Of a DNA stretch of 54,505 nucleotides, positions 1 to 8,307 are shown piece by piece. The position numbers and the translations under genes were made by a program. This DNA comes from Clostridiales bacterium (GTDB lineage: Bacteria; Bacillota; Clostridia; TANB77; CAG-508): assembly GCA_004553715.1 (NCBI GenBank), contig SFKP01000002.1:1-54505 (forward strand). The letters are read 5' to 3'. The notes under the pieces are model-generated. The model did not search any database, was not told the DNA's origin, and saw only the letters and a list, made by a program, of their open reading frames with translations. How positions within the stretch are numbered: position 1 is the stretch's first letter; the number at the start of each line of letters is the position of its first letter.

Positions 1-104
1 CATTCTATGTAAAGCAAGGTTTTGATAAATATGAGAAAACAATAAAAAATTCAGAAAAAGACATATATTTTAAGCAAATTGATAAAAATAATATCAATAA
101 CTAG
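1..104 (+). CDS. C-terminal end of an unidentified protein (partial)
   Basis: An open frame runs in from the left edge and stops at the TAG at 102-104. It gives about 33 residues beginning SFYVKQGFDKYEKT. The FYxxxGF-like pattern resembles the last strand of GNAT acetyltransferases, but the fragment is too short to assign. Only the reading frame is seen; the family is a guess. Confidence 0.4.
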   Translation, partial: FYVKQGFDKYEKTIKNSEKDIYFKQIDKNNINN

Positions 105-143
105 TTTCAAATATCTAAATGAGATAAAGAAAGGTAAAGATAA

Positions 144-1121
144 ATGTTAACATCGGCATTATTAATTATTGTGGGATTCATATTGCTAATAAAAGGCGCA
201 GATTTTTTAGTGTATGGAGCAAGCAGTGTGGCAAAAAAATTTCATATTCCAGAGATAATAATAGGCTTAACGATTGTATCGATAGGTACATCATTGCCAG
301 AGTTATTTGTGAGTTTGGCATCTGAATTAAATGGCTCATCAGATATGGTAATAGGAAATGTAATAGGAAGCAATTTGAACAATTTATTATTAATACTAGG
401 ATTATCCACTACTATAAGACCAGTAAAGTTCCAAAGAGAAACTAGACTGATAGAAAATCCGATATGCATTATAATAACTGCCATTTTTATAATGTTTTGC
501 AATACATCAGGAGAAATATCAAAATATGAAGCATTGATTTTAATTATCGTATTTATATTATTTATAATATATACAATAATTATGAGTAAAAAAGGTGAAC
601 AATTTGACAAAGAAGATACTACTATAAAAGAAGATACTACTACAGATGCACAAACAGAAATACAACATTTTTCTATTGTAAAAAGTCTTTTGGCGATTTT
701 TTTGGGAGCTATAGCTTTGAAAATAGGTGGAGATTTAACTGTAAAAAATGCAACTTCTATAGCTAGAATGATTAATATCAGTGAAAAAATTATAAGCCTT
801 ACAATTCTTGCAATAGGAACAAGCCTTCCGGAATTAGTAACAGGAATTACTGCAACAATAAGAGGAAGCAGCGATATAGCAATTGGAAATATTATTGGAT
901 CTAATATTTTTAATATATTATTAATTATAGGAATATCAGGCTTAATTTCTCCGATAACATATAATTTTACGTATAATACACAAATAGGTGTATTATTGTT
1001 TGCAACAATATTGTTGTCATTATTTTCAGTAATACCACCTAAAAATGAAATGAGTAGATTAAATGGTGTTCTTTATTTAATTATATATATTATATATACG
1101 GTATTTTTATTTATAACATAG
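144..1121 (+). CDS. Calcium/sodium antiporter, YrbG/CaxA family
   Basis: This 325-residue inner-membrane protein is a cation/Ca2+ exchanger of the YrbG type. It has the duplicated layout of the family. The first alpha-repeat carries GTSLPELFVSL and GNVIGSNLNN near residues 48-80, and the second carries GTSLPELVTGI and GNIIGSNIFN near residues 227-260. About ten hydrophobic segments are split by a short charged loop rich in Thr, Glu and Asp around residues 153-175. The ATG follows an AAAGAAAGG ribosome binding site. The family is known to exchange Ca2+ for Na+ across the membrane; the exact ion here is inferred. Length is normal and the frame is intact. Confidence 0.9.
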   Translation: MLTSALLIIVGFILLIKGADFLVYGASSVAKKFHIPEIIIGLTIVSIGTSLPELFVSLASELNGSSDMVIGNVIGSNLNNLLLILGLSTTIRPVKFQRETRLIENPICIIITAIFIMFCNTSGEISKYEALILIIVFILFIIYTIIMSKKGEQFDKEDTTIKEDTTTDAQTEIQHFSIVKSLLAIFLGAIALKIGGDLTVKNATSIARMINISEKIISLTILAIGTSLPELVTGITATIRGSSDIAIGNIIGSNIFNILLIIGISGLISPITYNFTYNTQIGVLLFATILLSLFSVIPPKNEMSRLNGVLYLIIYIIYTVFLFIT

Positions 1122-1226
1122 CAGAGCATGATAATTTAAAAATTTAGAATAGTCAGATAGTAAAAGTTCAGAGAAAGATTGAGAAAAATAAAAGTGAAAT
1201 TAATAAATTTTAAATAAGAGGGTAAT

Positions 1227-2727
1227 GTGAAAGATAAAAATTTTATTAAATTAGAAAATATAATAATAATCTTTATTTTTATAATAATTTTAGCAGGAAT
1301 AATATTCACAAGGCCGATTGAGGATCTAGATGAACTATGGAATTTTAATTTTGCACGAAATATTGCAAATGGTCTTCTTCCATATAAAGATTTTAATATG
1401 GTGCAAATGCCACTGTTACCAATTGTTTGTGGTACAATATTAAAAATTTTTGGAACAGAACTTTTTTATATGAGATGCATGGCTATCTTACTTTCTTGTG
1501 CAATACTATTTACAACATATGAAATATTAAAAATAATAGGCGTAAATAAATACATAACAAGAGTGTCTATTTTAAGTATTATATTGTTATATATGGATCA
1601 TTTTTGCATAGATTATAATTTTATGGTTGCGTTATTAATTTTAATAACAATATATATTGAAATCAAAAATATAGATAATAAAATAGAACCAAAAAAAGAG
1701 ATTGCATTAGGAATGCTTGTAGGGTCATCAATTTTAATAAAACAAACAACAGGGATAGTTTTTTCTTTGGTTTTTGTAGTATATAAATTATTAATTATAT
1801 ATGATAGAAATAAGATAAAACAAGAAATAAAAAGATTAATATTTAGGCTTATAGGAATATTAATTCCGATGTTTATTCTTATTGTTTATTTAGTAAAAAA
1901 TAACATTTATAATGAATGTATAGATTATACAATATTAGGGATAAAAACATTTACAAATAAAATATCATATATAAATTTATTAAAAGGAACATACGGAACA
2001 AATGTGCAAATCTTAAGTATAGTAATGCCTATATTACTAGTGTATATGTATATAAAAACTATTATTTTAAAAGTAGAAACCAAAGAAGATAAAATACTAT
2101 TTACACTATTTTCATACAGTACTGCTTCATTAATTGTTATTTATCCTATTTCAGATAGTATACATTTTTTGATAGGTATATTGCCATTAGAAATATCTTT
2201 GATATACCTTGTTTCACAAAAACTATTAAAACTAGACTTAAATATGGAAGTTAAAACAATATTACAAGGGTTCACTATAATATTTTTAATCATGCTATTG
2301 ATAATTTTAGCTTTCAATATATATAATTATTATGTGGAAATAAAAGGGAAAAATTATATTAATAATTATAAATATATATTATCAGATTATGAAAATATAA
2401 ACAAAATAGATGAATTTATATTATCAAACGAAAAAAAAGGAAAAAGTGTATATATACTAGATGCGGCAGCAGCTATGTATATGATACCATTAAATAAATA
2501 TAATAAAGATTATGATATGCTGATGCAAGGAAACTTTGGTTCTAAACGGAGAAGATGGCATAATTAAAAAAGTAGAAGAAGAAAGTTCAAATTCAGTTTT
2601 CCTAATTAGAAGTGATAATTATATAAGAAATTGGCAAAATCCAGAAAAATTAAGAAAATATATTGTAAAAAATTTTAAAATGCAAGGTCAAATTGGATGT
2701 TTTGATATATATTCCAAACTCCAATAA
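1227..2727 (+). CDS. GT-C type membrane glycosyltransferase (one CGG +1 frameshift)
   Basis: This is a polytopic membrane protein of the dolichyl-phosphate-mannose/ArnT-like glycosyltransferase type. A first transmembrane helix is followed by an acidic motif, EDLDELWNFNFARN (about residues 34-47), typical of the first periplasmic loop where the GT-C catalytic Asp sits; about ten further membrane helices follow. The start is a GTG with AAGAGGG four bases upstream. The zero frame ends at 2567, but skipping the C of the in-frame CGG at 2547 joins it to a frame reading GEDGIIKKVEEE and ending at 2727, for 499 residues. The next gene begins 5 bases later, so the two probably act together in cell-surface glycopolymer assembly. 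The substrate is unknown. Confidence 0.75.
2547..2549 (+). other. CGG +1 frameshift site (GT-C glycosyltransferase)
   Basis: The in-frame codon CGG follows TCT AAA. Skipping its C gives GGA GAA GAT GGC (Gly-Glu-Asp-Gly) and opens the downstream frame to 2727. Read as Arg, the frame stops six codons later. Confidence 0.8.
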
Positions 2728-2732
2728 AGGAT

Positions 2733-4556
2733 GTGAAACATGTAGTGAAAAAATATATACAAGAAAACATAAAAGAAAAGATAGTTGAAATAATTTATAT
2801 TTTATTATACTCATTTATATTATATGTTTGTTTAGAAAGTATTAAATATAAAAATGTATTATATGTTATATACTTAATATTTAATATAGGTGCATATCAA
2901 TATATTTTAGTTTCAATTTTAATTGTTTTTTCGTTTTTACTTTTTATACGAAGCATTTCTAAAAACCTAACAATGAGTAGTATTATATCTAGTACAATAT
3001 TGTTTATAATTACAATTGTTTCATATTATAAATATAAAATATTGGAACAACCATTTGTACCAAACGATATTACACTTATAAAAAATATTAATCAAATAGT
3101 TAGTTTTGGAGTGGATGAAATACCATGGTATATAATAAGTGTAGGAATATTTATAGCTGCTATAATATTTTTGCAAAGTATTATTATAAAAAAGTCACTA
3201 AAAGCATCTGACAATAAGAAATTTGATATTGGATACAGGATAGTATTATTAATAATAAGTTTTGTTTTAATCTATAATGTATCAGTTAGTCATAATAGAT
3301 ATACTAGATTTAACATAAAAAATGATAATGGAGATGACTATTTTTGGATGGGAGCAGTGCCAGTATTCTTTATGCATATAGGTGACTTATATTACCGCAC
3401 TCCCAAAGATTATAATGAAGAGACAATAAATAACATTAAAGATGCTTATTATATTTCACAAGACCAAAATGAAGATGCAAATATAAATCCTAATATTATA
3501 ATATTAATGAGTGAATCATTTACAAATCCTAATAAACTAATAAATATAGAATATTCAAAAAATCCAATTACTAATTTAGAAAAAATAGCTAAAGAAGAAA
3601 ATACATATAGTGGAGAAATTGTAACACCGGTATTAGGAGGAGGAACATCTTTACCAGAATTCGAAGTGCTTACAGGATTGTCATCATATTTTTTACCAAA
3701 GCAAATATATCCATATACCAGTTATATACAAGATGATATGAATTCTATTGTAAGAATTTTTGCCAATGAGAAATATGAAACAATAGGTATTCACACGAAT
3801 ACAAGAACTTTTTATAATAGATATAAAATATATAAATATCTTGGATTTAAAAAAACAATATTTGAAGAGGACCTAAACAATCCAGAATATAAAGGTGGCT
3901 ATATATCAGATGAAGAATTATTATCTCAAATAATAAAACAATATGAAACAACAAATGGAAACAAATTTATATTTGCTTTATCAATGCAAAACCATATGCC
4001 ATACACGAAAAAAACTTATGAGAATTATGATATTCAAATAACTAACAATGCTAATTTAACTAAAACAGAATTATATGAATTAAATCAGTATATACAAGGA
4101 GTTTATGATGCGGATAAAGCTTATGGAGAGTTAGTAGAATATTTAAAAGGACAAACAGAACCTACAATTTTAGTAATATTTGGAGATCATTTACCATCTC
4201 TTGGTTCGACATATTCAACATTTTTGAAAAATGGAATAAATGGTATTAATTTTTATACTACTCCTTATCAAATATGGGCAAATTATAATATTGAATATGG
4301 AGATATAAGAAAGCTATTAAGCCCATCTGCACTTGCAATTAAAATATTAGAGTTATCTAATATACAGATTCCATGGTTATTAAAACCTTTTGAAGAACTA
4401 TATAGTAAATATCCAGTAATAAATGCAAATTATATTGTAGATAATAAAAATGATATAATTGATGCTGTTAAGGAAGAAGATATTGATTTAGTAAAAAAAT
4501 GTGAATTATTACAATTTGATTTATTAATAAAGAAAAAATACATACCAGTATATTAA
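2733..4556 (+). CDS. LtaS-like phosphoglycerol transferase / sulfatase-fold membrane enzyme
   Basis: The 607-residue protein has about five N-terminal membrane helices (to about residue 185) and an extracellular alkaline-phosphatase-like domain. Catalytic landmarks are IILMSESF (metal-ligand Glu near residue 258), GGGTSLPEFEVL (nucleophile Thr 305), LSMQNHMPY and VIFGDHLPSLG (metal-binding Asp-His). These match lipoteichoic acid synthase and related enzymes that transfer phosphoglycerol from phosphatidylglycerol to a surface polymer. Length is close to the LtaS norm. The start is GTG at 2733 or GTG at 2745; neither has an ideal ribosome binding site. It follows the GT-C gene by 5 bases. The polymer made (teichoic acid or a decorated glycan) cannot be told from sequence. 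Confidence 0.85.
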   Translation: MKHVVKKYIQENIKEKIVEIIYILLYSFILYVCLESIKYKNVLYVIYLIFNIGAYQYILVSILIVFSFLLFIRSISKNLTMSSIISSTILFIITIVSYYKYKILEQPFVPNDITLIKNINQIVSFGVDEIPWYIISVGIFIAAIIFLQSIIIKKSLKASDNKKFDIGYRIVLLIISFVLIYNVSVSHNRYTRFNIKNDNGDDYFWMGAVPVFFMHIGDLYYRTPKDYNEETINNIKDAYYISQDQNEDANINPNIIILMSESFTNPNKLINIEYSKNPITNLEKIAKEENTYSGEIVTPVLGGGTSLPEFEVLTGLSSYFLPKQIYPYTSYIQDDMNSIVRIFANEKYETIGIHTNTRTFYNRYKIYKYLGFKKTIFEEDLNNPEYKGGYISDEELLSQIIKQYETTNGNKFIFALSMQNHMPYTKKTYENYDIQITNNANLTKTELYELNQYIQGVYDADKAYGELVEYLKGQTEPTILVIFGDHLPSLGSTYSTFLKNGINGINFYTTPYQIWANYNIEYGDIRKLLSPSALAIKILELSNIQIPWLLKPFEELYSKYPVINANYIVDNKNDIIDAVKEEDIDLVKKCELLQFDLLIKKKYIPVY

Positions 4557-4566
4557 GGAGGTTATT

Positions 4567-7239
4567 TTGGAGAAATTATTGTTAATTGATGGAAATAGTA
4601 TTATGAATAGAGCTTTTTATGGAATTATGGGAAGCAAAATGCTTATGACAGAAGACGGAACCTATACAAACGCAGTATATGGTTTTTTGGCAATATTATT
4701 TAAAGAATTAGAAGAACTAAAACCAGAATATATATGTGTAGCTTTCGATTTGAAGGCTCCTACTGAAAGACATCAGCTATATAAAGAATATAAAGCAAAC
4801 AGAAAAGGAATGCCTAATGAATTAGCTCAGCAAATGCCAATCATAAAAAATATTTTGCATAAAATGAACATACAAATAATAGAAAAAGAAGGCTATGAGG
4901 CAGATGATATTTTAGGCACACTTGCAAAATGGGGACAATCTCAAAATCTAGAAGTAATAATACTTACAGGAGATAGAGATAGTTTTCAACTAATAGATGA
5001 AAATATTATAGTTAGAATACCAAGAACAAAGCAAGGAAGAACTGAAACAGAAGACTATAACATCCAGAAAATAAAAGAAGAATACGGACTAATGCCAAAA
5101 GACTTAATAGAAGTAAAAGGTTTAGCAGGAGATGCTTCAGATAATATTCCAGGGGTTCCAGGAGTAGGCGAAAAAACAGCCTTAAAATTAGTGCAAGAAT
5201 ATGGAACCATAGAAAATATATATTTAAAAATTGATTCTCAAAAAGGAAAACTAAAAGAAAATTTGGAGCAAAATAAAGATTTAGCTATGCTATCAAGAAC
5301 TTTAGGAATAATTAATATAGAAGTACCAATAGAAAAAGAAATTGAAGATTTTAAAGTAATAGATTGGAATAAAGAGGAAGTTTATGAAATTTTTAAAAAG
5401 TTAAAATTCAATAGATATATTGAAAGATTTAATTTATCCTTGAAAGAACAACCAAAACAAGAGTTACAGCTAGAATATACTGAAATAAATGAAAACAAAT
5501 TAAAAGACATAATTAGTAGCATACAAAATAGCAAGAAAATGTACTATTATTTAGAATGTATTAATCAAGACAAATGTATAGTAGATAGAAATATAAAAGA
5601 AATTAATATATATTTACCAAATGATAAAAAGTCGTATTATACAAAAGATATTGAAGCTTTTAAAACTATTTTTGAAGATGAAAACATCTTAAAAATTGGC
5701 TACAAACAAAAAGAAGATTGGATTTTATTAAAAAATTCAGGTATAAATGCTAAAAATCTAATGTTCGACATCGAAATTGCAGGATATATATTGAATTCAA
5801 ATATATCAAAATATACAATAGAATATTTAGCAGAAACATATTTAGGATTTAATCTTCAAGATTATCTTGCAAATAGTGATGCACCTAAAACAAGAGAAGT
5901 GCAAATGAGCCTATTTGCTCCTCAGGGAGAAGAAACAAAAAGCATAAAATCAGGACTATATGTATATTTAATTTGTGAATTATATAATGGGCTGTTGAAA
6001 AAGCTAGAAGAATCAGATGCATTAGAATTATTTAATAATATAGAAATGCCACTTGTAGAAGTTTTAGCTAGTATGCAATATGAAGGCATTTATATAGACA
6101 AACAAGAATTAATAGACTTTGGCAAGGAATTAAAAGAAAAATTGGATATATTAACAAAAGAAATATATGAACTTGCTGAACAAGAATTTAATATTAATTC
6201 TACAAAACAATTAGGAGAAATTTTATTTGAAAAACTAAAACTTCCAATTATTAAAAAAACAAAAACTGGTTATTCTACAGATAGTGATGCTTTAGAAAAA
6301 TTAAGAACTGCACATCCAATTATCGAAAAAGTATTAGAATATAGGCAAATAGTAAAATTAAATTCAACTTATGTAGATGGATTAATACCATACATTAATG
6401 AAAAAACAAATAGAATACATTCATACTTTCATCAAACTGTTACTGCAACAGGCAGAATAAGCAGTACAGAGCCAAATCTTCAAAACATTCCTACAAGATT
6501 TGAATTAGGAAGAAACTTAAGAAAGGTTTTTAAACCTCAAAACAACAATGTATTTATAGATGCAGATTATTCACAAATAGAACTAAGAATTTTAGCAGAT
6601 ATATCAAAAGATGAAAATATGATAAAAGCCTTCTTAAATAATGAAGATATACACGCAAGGGCTGCAGCTGAAGTATTAGGGAAACCTATTGGAGATGTAA
6701 CAAAAGATGAAAGAACTCATGCTAAAGCAGTTAATTTTGGTATAGTATATGGAATTAGTGATTTTGGACTAGGTGAACAGCTAGGAATATCAAGAAAAAA
6801 AGCAAAAGAATATATAGACCAATATTTAGAAAAATATAGTGGAATAAAGCAGTTTATGCAAGATATAGTAGACAAAACAAAAGAAAAAGGATATGTAGAA
6901 ACACTATATAAAAGAAGAAGATATGTGCCAGAATTACAATCTAATAATTATATGGTAAGGCAGTTCGGTTCAAGAGTTGCGATGAATACTCCAATACAGG
7001 GAACAGCAGCAGATATAATGAAAATAGCAATGATAAATGTATATAAAAAATTAAAAGAGCAAAAATTAAAATCAAAACTACTATTACAAGTACATGATGA
7101 ATTACTTATAGAAGCAGTGCCAGAAGAAATAGAACAAGTAAAAAATATATTGAAAAATGAAATGGAAAATGTTATAACTTTAAAAGTACCATTAATTGCA
7201 GAATTATCTGTAGGTACAAATTGGCTAGAAGCAAAATAA
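4567..7239 (+). CDS. polA: DNA polymerase I
   Basis: This 890-residue enzyme does repair synthesis and RNA primer removal. Residues 1-290 are the 5'-3' exonuclease (LLIDGNSIMNRAFYG, YEADDILGTLA, GDASDNIPGVPGVGEKTA). The polymerase domain carries motif A (DADYSQIELRILAD, about residue 664), motif B (RTHAKAVNFGIVYG, about 715) and motif C (LLLQVHDELLIEA, about 841). The middle 3'-5' exonuclease-like domain seems degenerate: the expected Asp-x-Glu strand reads YYYLECIN. The start is TTG at 4567, five bases after a perfect AAGGAGG. It sits 10 bases after the LtaS-like gene and 13 before galE. Confidence 0.97.
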   Translation: MEKLLLIDGNSIMNRAFYGIMGSKMLMTEDGTYTNAVYGFLAILFKELEELKPEYICVAFDLKAPTERHQLYKEYKANRKGMPNELAQQMPIIKNILHKMNIQIIEKEGYEADDILGTLAKWGQSQNLEVIILTGDRDSFQLIDENIIVRIPRTKQGRTETEDYNIQKIKEEYGLMPKDLIEVKGLAGDASDNIPGVPGVGEKTALKLVQEYGTIENIYLKIDSQKGKLKENLEQNKDLAMLSRTLGIINIEVPIEKEIEDFKVIDWNKEEVYEIFKKLKFNRYIERFNLSLKEQPKQELQLEYTEINENKLKDIISSIQNSKKMYYYLECINQDKCIVDRNIKEINIYLPNDKKSYYTKDIEAFKTIFEDENILKIGYKQKEDWILLKNSGINAKNLMFDIEIAGYILNSNISKYTIEYLAETYLGFNLQDYLANSDAPKTREVQMSLFAPQGEETKSIKSGLYVYLICELYNGLLKKLEESDALELFNNIEMPLVEVLASMQYEGIYIDKQELIDFGKELKEKLDILTKEIYELAEQEFNINSTKQLGEILFEKLKLPIIKKTKTGYSTDSDALEKLRTAHPIIEKVLEYRQIVKLNSTYVDGLIPYINEKTNRIHSYFHQTVTATGRISSTEPNLQNIPTRFELGRNLRKVFKPQNNNVFIDADYSQIELRILADISKDENMIKAFLNNEDIHARAAAEVLGKPIGDVTKDERTHAKAVNFGIVYGISDFGLGEQLGISRKKAKEYIDQYLEKYSGIKQFMQDIVDKTKEKGYVETLYKRRRYVPELQSNNYMVRQFGSRVAMNTPIQGTAADIMKIAMINVYKKLKEQKLKSKLLLQVHDELLIEAVPEEIEQVKNILKNEMENVITLKVPLIAELSVGTNWLEAK

Positions 7240-7252
7240 AGGAGGAAAAAAT

Positions 7253-8251
7253 ATGTCAATTTTAGTAACAGGTGGAGCAGGCTATATAGGAAGCCATACT
7301 GCAGTAGAATTGTTAGATACAGGAGAGAATATAATAATTTTAGATAACTTTAGCAATAGTTCACCAGAGGTTCTAGATAAGATTAAACAAATAACAAAAA
7401 AAGATTTTAAATTTTACAAAGTAGATTTATTAGATGAAAACGCATTAGATAAGGTTTTTGAAGAAAACAACATTGATGAAGTAATTCATTTTGCAGGATT
7501 AAAAGCAGTAGGAGAATCAGTAGAAAAACCAATAGAATACTACAATAACAATATAACAGGGACACTTAACTTATTGAAAGTAATGAAAAAATATAATTGC
7601 AAAAAAATAGTATTTAGTTCATCTGCTACAGTTTATGGAAATCCAAAAACTTTGCCAATAAAAGAAGACTTCCCATTATCTACAACAAATCCTTATGGAG
7701 CAACAAAATTAATGATAGAACAAATTCTGCAGGATGTAAATGTTGCTGATAAAGATTTTAGAGTTGCAATACTTAGATATTTTAATCCAATAGGAGCTCA
7801 TAAAAGTGGTTTGATTGGTGAAGTCCCAAACGGAATACCAAATAATATTATGCCATATATAGTAAGAGTAGCAGTAGGAAAATATAATGAATTAACTGTT
7901 TTCGGAAATGATTATGACACAGAAGATGGCACAGGAGTAAGAGATTACATACACGTAGTAGATTTAGCTAAGGGCCATTTATCAGCATTAAAAAAAATAA
8001 GAGAAAACTCAGGAGTACAAATATATAATTTGGGTACGGGAAGGGGATATTCTGTTTTAGAATTGGTAAAAACATTTGAAAAAGTAAATAATGTAAAAGT
8101 AAATTATAAAATAGGGGATCGTAGACCTGGAGATATAGCAAGCTGCTTTGCAGATGTAAACAAAGCAAAAAAAGAAATGAATTGGGTTGCAACAAAGGGA
8201 TTAGAAGAAATGTGTAAAGATAGTTGGAACTTTATATTAAAAAACAAGTAA
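7253..8251 (+). CDS. galE: UDP-glucose 4-epimerase
   Basis: This 332-residue short-chain dehydrogenase-type enzyme interconverts UDP-glucose and UDP-galactose in the cytosol. The NAD-binding glycine-rich loop GGAGYIGSHTAVELL is at residues 7-21, the catalytic Ser lies in VFSSSATVYG, and the Tyr-x3-Lys pair is in NPYGATKLM near residue 150. GTGRGYSVLELV near residue 260 is typical of bacterial GalE. The start follows AAAGGAGG. Genes upstream make surface polymers, so a supply of UDP-Gal for them is plausible but inferred. Confidence 0.95.
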   Translation: MSILVTGGAGYIGSHTAVELLDTGENIIILDNFSNSSPEVLDKIKQITKKDFKFYKVDLLDENALDKVFEENNIDEVIHFAGLKAVGESVEKPIEYYNNNITGTLNLLKVMKKYNCKKIVFSSSATVYGNPKTLPIKEDFPLSTTNPYGATKLMIEQILQDVNVADKDFRVAILRYFNPIGAHKSGLIGEVPNGIPNNIMPYIVRVAVGKYNELTVFGNDYDTEDGTGVRDYIHVVDLAKGHLSALKKIRENSGVQIYNLGTGRGYSVLELVKTFEKVNNVKVNYKIGDRRPGDIASCFADVNKAKKEMNWVATKGLEEMCKDSWNFILKNK

Positions 8252-8264
8252 TAAAAAAGTACAA

Positions 8265-8307
8265 GCCACATATATTACATTTAAAAGGAGAGTGTAATAT
8301 ATGTGGC
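8265..8307 (+). promoter_or_regulatory. Start-codon hairpin with the RBS in its loop
   Basis: A perfect 15-bp inverted repeat (8265-8279 and 8293-8307) encloses a 13-base loop that holds the AAAGGAG ribosome binding site. The ATG at 8301 and codon 2 of the P-type ATPase lie in the 3' arm. In mRNA this would hide the start codon in a stem, suggesting translational control. The structure is seen directly; the regulatory role is inferred. Confidence 0.6.
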
